This document shows, piece after piece, positions 57,801-64,000 of a DNA stretch of 64,000 bases (position 1 is its first letter; each line of letters opens with the position of its first letter). Under the pieces are notes generated by a model. The model saw only the letters and a list, made by a program, of their open reading frames with translations. It was not told the origin of the DNA and searched no databases. The stretch spans positions 1 through 64,000 of the forward strand of contig NZ_FOGH01000007.1 in the NCBI RefSeq assembly GCF_900111165.1. The letters run 5' to 3'. This DNA is from Nitrosomonas sp. Nm51. GTDB taxonomy: Bacteria > Pseudomonadota > Gammaproteobacteria > Burkholderiales > Nitrosomonadaceae. Made by a program: the position numbers and the translations under genes.

Positions 57801-58440
57801 CGATGCACCACTGCGCATTTCTCGCTCCGACCCCGACGCTTGGGAGAAAGCCTGGGAAAATGATACGGTCAGCATCAGCCATAAAGCCAATTATCTGGAT
57901 ACAGCTGAGTCCTGGAGCAATGTAATTCTAGATGGCCGTAATTCGGGCGCATTGAGTGGTGGCGATATTTTCGGTGGTGATTTGGGTGTAAGCGGACAAA
58001 CCTCGATTTCCAGCACGATCCGTCAGGAAATCGACGGCACGGAAGCGCTACGGTTCGATCTTGATCAGGTTGCAACCCGTGTCACCATTGATCTGTCACG
58101 CCTGGAAGGCGATTCTACCTTGGGAAGCTTTGATGCAGGCCGGTTACAGTTGCTGGATGGTTCCGGTTTTGTCTTAGATGAACTAACATTTAATGCCGAT
58201 GCGTTTTCTAGTGATCAGCAAATCACACTTGATCATGCTGCCGGTTTTTCTTCCGTTGTGCTGACTTCAGGTGTATACAACGACGCTGACTTCGTTTTCG
58301 GCGGCCTGTCCGATGCAGCCGGGCAGTATCTGAGCGGCCCGCAGGATTTGGGCAACGGCACATGGAATGCCAGCGACTATCTGGTGGATGCCGTCGAATT
58401 TGAATTTGGCGAAATAACGCTTGTGGGAATAGCCGGTTAA
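48859..58440 (+). CDS. Giant DUF4347 / Calx-beta / RHS / VWD surface or toxin-like protein
   Basis: This 3193-residue protein begins with DUF4347 (about 11-165: LLFIDAAI, VYACELARGEVG). Six Calx-beta repeats (about 180-906) and a CBM-like segment (from NRELVVNGGAETGDTSGW) come next. Big_9, Calx-beta and Big_9 domains then alternate to about 1380. A Gly-rich part and a long YD/RHS repeat region (about 1640-2345, many GxxTxYxYDAxGN units) follow. The RHS core RARFYDSDMGRFLSEDP ends at DPLGLFS near 2393. Unusually, the tail is not a variable toxin but a von Willebrand D domain (AGDPHLNTFDGFKYDF, about 2525-2698), two PKD-like domains and the C-terminal domain shared with the 1522-residue protein. 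No Sec signal is present. It is probably type I secreted and displayed. Confidence 0.85.
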   Translation: MFQDKRDNGNAQKLLFIDAAIQDQATLLKAVRSEYRITKLKSDCDPVIQITNTLAGNGFVQEIILVAHARSGQIVFSNYELDSNELSKRSKEFEAWQKSFISNQTKIFVYACELARGEVGRDFIQQLKNLTGAEIAASSLTIGQWDGKQNWNLDFLTKPFEVLMPFSGGTIEYPHCFAPVVSVTGNSELEGDDETGSSQFLTFDINISEPSTSDIQLGWLARDDRTNSTEMDYIGSDQLVIPAGEASASILLEIYGDTIIEPDERVVFEVFNLSGAEFESGAQRLTTTVFILDDDSGYRDPSLFVNDIELVEGDNDTQNAVFTVQLSRPKTFDLTFDYQTADGSATAGSDYTATSGSLIFPAGQTEAEITVPVIGDTLLEAEESFNLVVRAQGISQFFIDNGDSPAVGTAHIITDDAAGIASQPIVSIRDSRITEIQFGLHMMEFEIILSEPSSGEVSMGWQSLPGTAKINDLGIFGALGFPAGTVTFSPGQTTAFVNFVIPGDPDIEDEIDESLLLELFNPKGAEFAGGVDRLLATGTILSTDNLPELRTVFINDAELVEGDSGSQNAVFKVLLSRPAATDLTFDYQTVDGSATAGSDYTAANGALTFAAGQTEAVVNVAVTGDTLSETTESFTLLVRPQAGSDSVLAGGLTVFSAQALIVEDDNTATTLPVLSIRDTEDTEKTSFFGPGGFLKFEVVLSQPATNEISLSWHALPGTIDVSDIEPSNSSEFPAGNLVIPAGNTTAFIDLRITGDFDFEPDESVLLELYDLTGAEFAGGTDRLTATGIILNDDGDVAQSRTVFIKNVEQIEGSNASSLTFTVKLSRPASTDLAFDYQTADGTAIAGVDYTAVNGILTIPPGQTEAAIQVPVSDDFDLESDETFDLTLTPQGGGDTVTATATIISNDTESILNRELVVNGGAETGDTSGWVSTGIDAVPTTPSSEEFGDFAFTGGAGTAVQTLFQSVDVSNGASQIDTGHIQSNFSIYLQSITNNIVTDLASVDVTFVNNSGETLDSFSLVDDENIFTVGIGESNPIKQWKLFSDVRAVPAGTRSIEILLTADRNGGISSDGFIDQVSLQLGEALVSTGEDAYATINGLPLVVDTATGVLNNDAGNVGNTLTATVVDAPSHGSLNLNTDGSFSYAPDAGFTGTDTFTYRASDGVGLSTPTQVDITVSPISVSSPSVSEGNTGTQQAVFSIQLEQPLSTNLILNYQTIDGTAIAGEDYVAAGDSVTIPAGQTETTIQIAINGDTDLETEETFTLAITPQGGAETFNAAATIIADDVQQPPVAELDAYSVANGATLTVNVIDGVLTNDTDAEGDALTAAVVDEPSQGVLNLNADGSFTYTPNAGFAGTDTFTYRAFDGTDFSVPATVSITVDLPVIFAITGELIVPDSLNPGGTGTSQLIYENNSSTAIPGTLVFAQAIGGGLLADSLTGDYSDGIFLLGLGDGEGAIQVAETGALSFSTKMADAPNGSMTVSAAVADPSQTIDWAALETQLKPESMSDALWHRIYTNFQSEVGANTGEFIATLAENGQYLSSLGVRSDSAAAALSFELEQAGDFGSLVERETDGTAGRGWAFLGDLRLDIDTDGNATLLGSTLLGTLFTLNAEESAYYTVSSSVGQTVSLSGNVLSGVAPTRPIFSMNINGSYTTGGDFDGQLMRTADGFKLENAHGDALLFDHSGTFVKAITVNGLETIAAYDTAGRITSFTGPNGNILTINHDAAGNAISITDTNGQTMTLGYSADGDKLVVATGAAGTANFSYDGNDLSQAIAAGGPNIDFTYDSAGRLTSVSVAGGIEQTTFSYDSLGGYTVTDGAGRTAHISLAPGGQVAVITDSEAASASLQYSSQGKLVGIEFPDGTTAALSVDDLGRPTALADANGATLAYAYHDNFNVPVSFTDANGATRAFSYNDQGEMVQAAWADGTHLDFGYDANGQITDFSNRRGESVTYDYDARGRLTAESAGTSGAVSYTYDAAGNLLTATTNEGTTALTYDAANRVTQIEYPNGRSLSYTYDAAGNRTSMTDQDGNAQFYQYDAAGRLINLSNNDGSLVSYTYDAAGNLMREDNGNGTATTYSYDATGRLLEIFNLDAVGNENSRIVYSYDTAGQRTGMETADGAWTYGYDAVGQLTSAHFTSTRAGLADKQIEYAYDAAGNRISKTEDGVTTHYTTNALNQYVTAGGATLSYDADGNLITKTDSNGSWNYIYDLENRLTSVTTPTGDVTQYEYDVFGNRSAVIENGVRTEFLIDPFGLGNVIDEYAADGSLIASYAHGLGLAGRIAGDGSTAYYDIDGVGSVIGITDGSGNEVNRYGYTPFGNELFESEIIANSFEFNGALGVSEDANNLNYMRARFYDSDMGRFLSEDPLWTGGERANLYRFGINDPVENLDPLGLFSLRKIVDGIGKIGEGTLYAVSSIPLPIAGTYLAIKLAPTTIKNAITFSQHAYKFGPGAAVVALPTEAATTVGGVGQLYVAASFYNDPLGFVLKNLPGFKSIVEGILDIENGLGIIDDEIHAIALDLLAKSAGDPHLNTFDGFKYDFQAAGEFTLVHGIDSGLEIQVRQEPWGNSNLVSVNTAVAMQVGDDVVGIYRGQPNPVNINGEFVAITDGETVSVGDGSIYRQGNTYVVTNAQGDGFWARVGSFINVAPFLSTERQGEIAGLLGNADGDKTNDIALADGTVLTGPLTKQDLYGPFADSWRVTPETSLFVYGDGESTETFTIPNFPLRTISVNDLDPAVRAAAEEAVRNVGLTEGTIEFENAVLDVALTGEIEFAQAALELLQIFDPSTGLALTVGEQAQLNEGDNFSRQISFTDDVDSGDADRTYSIDWGDGSAIESGVLTSDIQLFDMTHQFVDGDASYTVSVTVEDGSDDIATQQFTVNVDNVAPIIALSGAAKINAGDNYTLNLGDIIDPGDDTVTSFIVNWGDGSSDIFNSAGDVSHIYSAAGSNTISVDLVDEDGTHANAGSLAVTVDSSSQAETISIGDAPLRISRSDPDAWEKAWENDTVSISHKANYLDTAESWSNVILDGRNSGALSGGDIFGGDLGVSGQTSISSTIRQEIDGTEALRFDLDQVATRVTIDLSRLEGDSTLGSFDAGRLQLLDGSGFVLDELTFNADAFSSDQQITLDHAAGFSSVVLTSGVYNDADFVFGGLSDAAGQYLSGPQDLGNGTWNASDYLVDAVEFEFGEITLVGIAG

Positions 58441-58558
58441 CTGGCATGGTTTGGAGCAACCCGTTACGCATGTGGATTAGTGATGTTACGGAATTAAATT
58501 GATACAAACCGGGTTTTTAATTCTTTCAGCAACGATCTGCTTTTAAGGAGAAACTAAA

Positions 58559-59896
58559 TTGGCAACCGATGAAACACTCGATAATTATCCCGATCTGACA
58601 GCCGATCAGATGGCCAATGCTGTATTACTAACTTTCTCACCTACTCTTGTTGAGTTTGCCACTCCTGAATGGGACAACACAGCTGTTGCTTCAGGAATAG
58701 GACCAATACCATTGCAACACCTTTATAAGATTGAAGCGACAGAAGGTGCAACCTATGACATTTTTGCCAATAGTTTTGAGGAACCTGCGCTGATTGTGTA
58801 TGACAATCAGGGCAACGCAATATTCGTCAATGACGATTCCGATGATCCGGTTCCAGTCCCTACGGAAAATAATCCTGATAAACGGCCATCGGAATTGGAT
58901 GAGATATCCGATTGGGTGGCACCTTATACTGGGGTATTTTTTGTTGCCCCTGGTTGGCAGCAAGGAAGTGTTACTGACTTTGTTTATTCACTTAACATTC
59001 AGGAAGACATCGACACCGTCACATCAAACAACACGGATGGTGATACACCTTCTTCAGCACAAATTCATCTGGCCACTTACGGCGTCACGATTCAGCAAGC
59101 CAGAGATTTTATTCTGTCGCATGTCGACCAACCGGCGACGATTTTCAATGCTGCAAAACAATTTGGTGTGACGACGCAGATGCTCAGCGAGATTACCGGT
59201 TTTTCTACCGATGTCATTGACAGTTTCTTTGCTTCGTTTGGCATGAATACCGATGCGTTGAACGGCGTTATTGCCCCTGATATCCCAAGTGGTCATAAAC
59301 TGCTGCCGGAAAATCTGGCCTCGTTAAGTCATCTGGTCGTGTTCAATACCAATTCAGGGATATTGTCTACCGATTCATTGAGAGAGAATAATTTCCGAGG
59401 TGTGTATGAGCCGGATTATTTTGACGTGTTCGATCCAAATAATTATCAGGGTTCATCGGACGGTGTGTTTACTGCTGAAGAATTGGGCGTTGCTCATCTG
59501 TCAAATCTGCCGGCAACAACAGAAACCCTGGAGTCGTTGATTTACGGTACAATGGTCAATGCATTTCGGGCTATTGGCGAATCAGAGATTATTCAGATTG
59601 CTTCATATTTTCGTTCCCATCCCGATCTAATCGATAATCCAGATACATCTGAATTTGCCGCGTTAATGAACGACGTTTTTAGCGATAGGCCAGCAGATCC
59701 TATTTACAGGGATGATACCCAACTGGCTCAGGCTGTGTATCAAGCTACCAATGTTCTGATCGATGATGTTATACGAAATGACTTTGAAGATATTTTAATT
59801 ATGTCATTGATTGATGTAACCGCTGCATCTATGCTGGAACTAATCTCAAATGGCAGAGCCGATATATTTTTTGATAGTGGCGGCGTGTTCTTGTGA
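58559..59896 (+). CDS. Unknown 445-residue protein with PPC-like domain, downstream of the giant gene
   Basis: I do not recognise the whole protein. Residues about 35-150 resemble the pre-peptidase C-terminal (PPC) beta-sandwich (LYKIEATEGATYDIFANS, LIVYDNQGNAIFVNDDS, PYTGVFFVAPGW). From about 165 it is helical, with GVTIQQARDFILSHVDQPATIF and a stretch like GVTTQMLSEITGFS that also occurs in some large secreted proteins. The TTG start at 58559 has AAGGAG 8 bases upstream, so it is credible. No Sec signal or lipobox. It follows the giant gene by 118 bases on the same strand and may share its export route or interact with it. It ends before the convergent genes. Confidence 0.7.
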   Translation: MATDETLDNYPDLTADQMANAVLLTFSPTLVEFATPEWDNTAVASGIGPIPLQHLYKIEATEGATYDIFANSFEEPALIVYDNQGNAIFVNDDSDDPVPVPTENNPDKRPSELDEISDWVAPYTGVFFVAPGWQQGSVTDFVYSLNIQEDIDTVTSNNTDGDTPSSAQIHLATYGVTIQQARDFILSHVDQPATIFNAAKQFGVTTQMLSEITGFSTDVIDSFFASFGMNTDALNGVIAPDIPSGHKLLPENLASLSHLVVFNTNSGILSTDSLRENNFRGVYEPDYFDVFDPNNYQGSSDGVFTAEELGVAHLSNLPATTETLESLIYGTMVNAFRAIGESEIIQIASYFRSHPDLIDNPDTSEFAALMNDVFSDRPADPIYRDDTQLAQAVYQATNVLIDDVIRNDFEDILIMSLIDVTAASMLELISNGRADIFFDSGGVFL

Positions 59897-60007
59897 GTTG
59901 TCGGACAATAAAATGCAGCCGGTGCAAAGCGGGCAGAAACCTGTGGTGGCGCGGCGGAACCGGTTTTGTCGTGCGCCGGGTTTGTTGGCCGGTATTTGAT
60001 GTTGGAT

Positions 60008-61090
60008 TTACTGCTGCAACGGTTTGTCGTCTGTAACCGGTTTTGTTTTGCTGTTGTTCAGCAGATTCGGCGGCGGGCCGATCGGTTCGAAATCCCGCAA
60101 CAGCGGAACATCGTTTTTGTTGACCCAGCGGATGTTCATATCGTAACTGCCGTGCGGTCCCCAGCTGCCGGTGAATTTCTTGCCATCCGGCGTAAACGTC
60201 CAGCACATATCCTCGCCGCCCGTGTTGATGGTATCGCCGAGGTTTACCGGTTGCTGCCATTCTCCATTTTCATCCTGATGCGCAATCCATTCATCATGCC
60301 CGCCCCGCGAACCCAGGTCCGGCCGCATGCTGGTGATGATTAAGCTTTTGCCGTCTTTCGACAGTCCGGTCCAGTGCATATGGTCGCGGTATGGAGAATT
60401 GATTTTCGGCCCCAGACTTTCAGGCGCCTGCCATACGCCGTCCTTTTTTTCAACTTTCCAGATATCGCTGTCCTGTGTTACGCCCGGTTGATGGTAGCTG
60501 TAGTAAATCAGACTGTCGGAGGCAATGATCGGGCAGTGTTCTTCCCCGGTCGGGGTATTGATATTCGGCAATTCCGGCACATCGTTCCAGTTTCTGGCGG
60601 ATTGCCAGACGCCATCGACTTTCTGAACGACGTAGAGATCGCCGGACAGCATGTTGCCCGGCTCGTATCGCGTGAAATAGATGACATTGCCGTCGTCGGA
60701 AAAACTCGGCTCCAGTTCCCAGGCGGCTGTGTTAATGTTCGGCCCCACGGCCGGGTCAATGTCCGGCCCCAGATGAACCGGCGGCTGCCAGGCGTCATGT
60801 TCGTAGCGAGATATCCAGATGTCGAAGTTGTACGGATTGCCGGGCGACTCGATGCTGCCTTCGCGGGTTGAAACAAAAATGGCCGTTTTGCCATCCGTAC
60901 TGTAGGTAATCTCGAGTTCCGCGCCGGGCGAATTGATCGGCTCGCCCATGCTTTGGGTTACACGCGGTGTTTCTGTAGTTCCGCCATCGTCTGACCCGTG
61001 CATACCCGGCATTGCATAGGAAAGGTTGCAGGTCAGGATGAACGTAAGCGTTACGGAACAAAGTCTGGGTATGCGCAGTGTCGCTTTCAT
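60008..61090 (-). CDS. Exported PD40/TolB-type beta-propeller protein
   Basis: This 360-residue protein has a signal peptide ending SYA near residue 26. The mature part holds about five PD40-type propeller blades with the motif FSxDGxxIYFTS: ITYSTDGKTAIFVST, PSFSDDGNVIYFTRY, LSKDGKSLIITSMRP and FTPDGKKFTG. DIWISR and DLYVVQK repeats alternate with W-Q-x-P-V-x-L-G strands. It is probably periplasmic and may bind sugars or proteins. It starts 78 bases after the stop of the aminopeptidase gene on the same strand and is likely co-transcribed. Enzyme activity is not evident. Confidence 0.8.
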   Translation of the reverse strand: MKATLRIPRLCSVTLTFILTCNLSYAMPGMHGSDDGGTTETPRVTQSMGEPINSPGAELEITYSTDGKTAIFVSTREGSIESPGNPYNFDIWISRYEHDAWQPPVHLGPDIDPAVGPNINTAAWELEPSFSDDGNVIYFTRYEPGNMLSGDLYVVQKVDGVWQSARNWNDVPELPNINTPTGEEHCPIIASDSLIYYSYHQPGVTQDSDIWKVEKKDGVWQAPESLGPKINSPYRDHMHWTGLSKDGKSLIITSMRPDLGSRGGHDEWIAHQDENGEWQQPVNLGDTINTGGEDMCWTFTPDGKKFTGSWGPHGSYDMNIRWVNKNDVPLLRDFEPIGPPPNLLNNSKTKPVTDDKPLQQ

Positions 61091-61168
61091 ACGCTGATCT
61101 CGCTTTCAAAAAATTTTTACTGCCACCATGGCAAGGATAGGCTGATGACGCCGGTTTGGCAATAGCCT

Positions 61169-63223
61169 TCATTCAATCATAAATTTTTGCATTCGAACAG
61201 GCCAGACGCCTCTTTCCACTGCCTGGCGTCCATCAAACACGAGATAACTCTGCCGCCCGTAATGCGGCAGTGGCCGGATGAGGGATTCAAGTGAAGCGCT
61301 GTCTTGTGCGGAAATAATAGCCAGTGATGTGCCTTCCGGGCTGGTCAGGGTCCAGGTCTGCGCGGTTCCTTTTGCGTTAATTTCATCGGGTTTTGCCGGC
61401 AGGTCACGCGCATCGAGCCAGGCATCAACTTCATGATGCAGGCCGATGACCAGAGTGGGTGCGCCGGTAACAGGCCGGCCGGCGGGCAAAATCTGCGGGG
61501 TGCGGCGTTGCAGTTTTTCGGCCAGAATTGTGGCGGTTTGCCGTGTTTCATCATCGCTCGATAATAAAACAGTTGTTGTGGTTGGATTGATCATGATTTC
61601 GCGCAGGATCGGTGGCGCCTCACCGGGTGCGAGCAGGCGGAAAAGGCGCATGTCCGGATCGAGGATGGCGGACTGCGCTTTGCCGTCAAGGTCAAGTGTA
61701 AATGTCTGTTCCGTGTGCCGCAGATTGAGCAGGTGTATTTCTTCGCCCGAATCGGTCTGGATGGCTACCGGCACGCGCAGTTGATATGCCGGCTCGGATT
61801 GCTGCAGTGTGATATGCAGGCGGTAACCCGAACCGCTCTGCTCCTGCATGGCTTCGGTTACAGTCAGACTTGGGGCGCCGGTGCGGGTCAGCCACTGATC
61901 GAAAAAAAACGCCAGATCGCGGGCTGAAATGATTTCAAATGCGGTCTGCAAGTGGCTCCATGAGGTGACTTTGAAACGCTGCATGCTCCAGATGCCCTGA
62001 ATCGAACGGTTAAACATGTCCTCACCGATCAAGTCGCGCAGCATGAAAAAAAGCATCGCAGCCTTGTGATAGCCGACGATTTTTGAGGCGCCGTGCCTGC
62101 GTGAGGTGAATGCCGTTAACGGCGCGTCCTGGCCGGGCTCCAGCGCGGCAAAATCACGCAGCCAGCCAAGCCGCATTTCGCGGGCGGCTTCATCGCTTTC
62201 CTGTTCCTTGTAGGTGTAATCCGCCATGAAGGTGGTCAGTCCTTCCGACCAGTTGCCGTTTTCATAGTCGGGATAGACCGCATTGCCCCACCAGTTGTGT
62301 AGTACTTCATGACCGAGAGAAGTGTCTTTGATGAAAGGCAGCCGCAGCACGTTGATGCCGAGATAAGTCAGCGTCGGCATGCCGAAACCGGTCGGTGTCG
62401 GGCTGGAGACGATACTGAACCCGGTAAAAGGATAAGCCCCAATCCATGATTCGTATAATTCGAAATAGCGTTTGACGGCTGCCAGATAGTCGCGTGCCAG
62501 TTGACCGATCTGAGGATGAAAGTAGGTGCGCAGCTGGATTGGCCTGCCTGTGACGCCCGTGTAGTGATCCGATTCAATTTCATACGGACCGGCCATTAAA
62601 TCAATACCTTTTGCGGCATGATCGAATTCGAAGCGCGCCCGGTAACCGGCATCGTCATCCTGCTCGTCGATCAGGCGCCCCGCCGCCAGTCCGCGCTGGC
62701 CTGGGGGCAGTTTTATCTGTACGCTATAATGGATCAGCCCGTTGGCGACGCGCGGATACCAGTTTGATGCGTCCGGCAGGAATGTGCCAGCCTCACCGCT
62801 CACGGCAATCGGTCTTCCAAGTGTCTGTTCATGATCGAGTGTTTCATCAAGCGGGTGCAGCTGGCCGCGCCAGTGAATTTCGATTTGATGCGGACGCAAT
62901 ATGGCATAGGGAATTTGCCAGTAATGCGACCGGCCGGAATCGGTTTGCGGTGCAAACGGCATTTCGTCAATGAATGCCTGAGTGACTTCGAACCGGCTGT
63001 CAAGTATCAGGGTGTGATCGCGGGTTTTATTGAACGTGATAACGCTTTTGCCCGTTAACATGCGGGTTGCAGGGTCGATACTTACCTCAATGTCGTAACT
63101 GATGGTGCCTTCATGACCGATGTCACTGCCCGGAATCGGTGCAGCCATAACAGTTTCGGCAAAATAAGGCAACACAAAAACTGAAAATAAAAGTAACAGG
63201 CGAATTGTTTGAATGTTTATCAT
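61169..63223 (-). CDS. Exported M1-family metallopeptidase
   Basis: This 684-residue protein has a signal peptide (hydrophobic residues about 8-26, ending MAA). The M1 gluzincin signature is GHEVLHNWWGN near residues 303-313, and the second glutamate (WSEGLTTFMADY) lies 18 residues later, completing HExxH-x18-E. N-terminal strands DIEVSIDPATRMLTGKSVI are the M1 saddle domain. The substrate-binding GAMEN motif is not evident at its usual place (GFGMPTLTYLG instead), so it may be an atypical member. It is probably periplasmic. Confidence 0.88.
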   Translation of the reverse strand: MINIQTIRLLLLFSVFVLPYFAETVMAAPIPGSDIGHEGTISYDIEVSIDPATRMLTGKSVITFNKTRDHTLILDSRFEVTQAFIDEMPFAPQTDSGRSHYWQIPYAILRPHQIEIHWRGQLHPLDETLDHEQTLGRPIAVSGEAGTFLPDASNWYPRVANGLIHYSVQIKLPPGQRGLAAGRLIDEQDDDAGYRARFEFDHAAKGIDLMAGPYEIESDHYTGVTGRPIQLRTYFHPQIGQLARDYLAAVKRYFELYESWIGAYPFTGFSIVSSPTPTGFGMPTLTYLGINVLRLPFIKDTSLGHEVLHNWWGNAVYPDYENGNWSEGLTTFMADYTYKEQESDEAAREMRLGWLRDFAALEPGQDAPLTAFTSRRHGASKIVGYHKAAMLFFMLRDLIGEDMFNRSIQGIWSMQRFKVTSWSHLQTAFEIISARDLAFFFDQWLTRTGAPSLTVTEAMQEQSGSGYRLHITLQQSEPAYQLRVPVAIQTDSGEEIHLLNLRHTEQTFTLDLDGKAQSAILDPDMRLFRLLAPGEAPPILREIMINPTTTTVLLSSDDETRQTATILAEKLQRRTPQILPAGRPVTGAPTLVIGLHHEVDAWLDARDLPAKPDEINAKGTAQTWTLTSPEGTSLAIISAQDSASLESLIRPLPHYGRQSYLVFDGRQAVERGVWPVRMQKFMIE

Positions 63224-63332
63224 GGCTTAGAAAAATTGTTGCGGTGCATGCGTGGGTTAACTTGTAGAACACAAGACTTGATCCGGCAGATGTATGATTG
63301 GACTGTTTCGCGCCGTAACCGGATGCATCATT

Positions 63333-63361
63333 GCACATAACACATGACGACCCCCCTAATT
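63333..63361. repeat. Dispersed short repeat, copy 4
   Basis: CATAACACATGACGACCCCC continues to CTAAT. It matches the repeats at 10163, 10822 and 29819, and lies directly at the end of the ChaN-PDZ gene. The adjacent gene's stop codon overlaps its last bases. Confidence 0.5.
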
Positions 63362-64000
63362 AACGCGCAGTCAATGGCGGAAATTTGGCGATGACTTCCG
63401 TTTCTCTGTTGTTGCGTTTGATTTTGAGCGGCAGCCAGGTGCCCGGCGCATGCCGTCTGACGATATTGATGACATCATCGGTCGTCTTCAGCGTCACGCC
63501 CGCCATTTCCAGGATGACATCGGCGTCTTCCAGGCCGGAAGCCTCAGCAATACTGCCTTTTTCAACCTGCAGCACCAGGGCGCCGCCGCGCGCCATTTCG
63601 AAACGGATGCCAAGACGTTGATGTTTCGGTTCTTCAAATGGATCTGAAATATGCGGCAACACGCCAAAAACCGCATCGGCGACACCTGCCACGAGCTGTT
63701 TGCAGGATTTGTTGGTATCCCAGGGCAGCAGCGACACGATATCGGTGACGCCAAGATCATGTAACTGATGCGGCACGCCGTAACCATGCACGACATGACC
63801 CGAGCCCATAATACCGACCACCAGCGGTTTTCCGTTTTTATCCGAATTGTTCAAAACCTGATGCAATGCTTGCGCCATGGCGCGGTCCCATAATTGCTGA
63901 CCGGCATAGAAACGCTTGAAATCTGGATCGTCATAATTGATCTGTCCGTCTTTTTTATTTTTGCGATCGTGCTGTTTGTAAATCGGCATCAGAAAATCGA
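63360..64000 (-). CDS. ChaN-family haem-binding protein with C-terminal PDZ domain, truncated by window edge
   Basis: The frame is open at the right edge, so the N-terminus is missing. The visible residues carry the C-terminal half of the ChaN/DUF399 domain: a YAGQQLWDRAMAQAL helix and PLVVGIMGSGHVVHGYGVPHQL, the conserved GSGH pattern. A PDZ domain follows (LGIRFEMARGGALVLQVEKGSIAEASGLEDADVILEM read as short motifs). ChaN proteins are lipoproteins or periplasmic proteins linked to iron or haem uptake; the PDZ extension is common in proteobacterial members. Whether it has a lipobox cannot be seen. Confidence 0.8.
   Translation of the reverse strand, partial: DFLMPIYKQHDRKNKKDGQINYDDPDFKRFYAGQQLWDRAMAQALHQVLNNSDKNGKPLVVGIMGSGHVVHGYGVPHQLHDLGVTDIVSLLPWDTNKSCKQLVAGVADAVFGVLPHISDPFEEPKHQRLGIRFEMARGGALVLQVEKGSIAEASGLEDADVILEMAGVTLKTTDDVINIVRRHAPGTWLPLKIKRNNRETEVIAKFPPLTAR

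Noticed and set aside
58444-58458. TGGCATGGTTTGGAGCA as a sigma-54 promoter for the 445-residue protein
   Set aside because: The distance from GG to GC is 11 rather than 10 bases; sigma-54 spacing is strict.

Overview
The window looks like the chromosome of a betaproteobacterium, most probably a urea-using ammonia oxidiser of the Nitrosomonas group. This rests on moderate GC, a complete urease locus with a urea transporter and an exported carbonic anhydrase, a PEP-CTERM protein, and very large calcium-repeat surface proteins. No ammonia-oxidation gene lies here, so the assignment is inference.

Layout. 1-700: the end of an IS630-type transposase, a broken serine recombinase, tRNA-Glu and tRNA-Ala. 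0.7-9.5 kb: gltX, an exported trypsin-like protease and the glutamate synthase pair gltB-gltD. 9.5-17 kb: a small heat-shock protein behind a sigma-32-like promoter, two universal stress proteins, two paralogous NarL-type regulators (the second has lost its phosphorylation site), and a minus-strand operon of ureE plus a zinc/manganese-type metal ABC transporter. 17.6-29 kb: an outer-membrane porin, ureD-A-B-C-F-G, a urea channel, a Tat-type beta-carbonic anhydrase, and a 904-residue protein that joins a HupE/UreJ nickel permease to a TonB-dependent receptor. These form a plausible pathway: urea entry, hydrolysis in the cytoplasm, CO2/bicarbonate handling in the periplasm, and nickel supply for the enzyme.

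29-41 kb: a PH-domain membrane protein, an orphan protein that reads like an HK97-fold phage capsid protein with an unknown 624-residue neighbour, an O-methyltransferase, a SRPBCC protein, and a probable operon of a degenerate ADP-ribosylglycohydrolase, a class II aldolase, mtnA (methylthioribose-1-phosphate isomerase) and a PAS-GGDEF-EAL protein. 41-43.4 kb: a sigma-54 promoter, a decayed small gene, a LuxR-type regulator and a 261-bp element with 24-bp terminal inverted repeats.

43.5-60 kb: two giant DUF4347 proteins (1522 and 3193 residues) that share their N- and C-terminal domains, a PEP-CTERM protein between them and a 445-residue protein after them. The larger one combines Calx-beta, RHS/YD, von Willebrand D and PKD-like segments. 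60-64 kb, minus strand: an exported beta-propeller protein, an M1 aminopeptidase and a truncated ChaN-PDZ protein.

The strongest candidates for something new are the UreJ-TonB receptor fusion, the orphan capsid-like protein with its partner, and the DUF4347-RHS-VWD giant. All function calls come from reading motifs by eye; no database search was possible.
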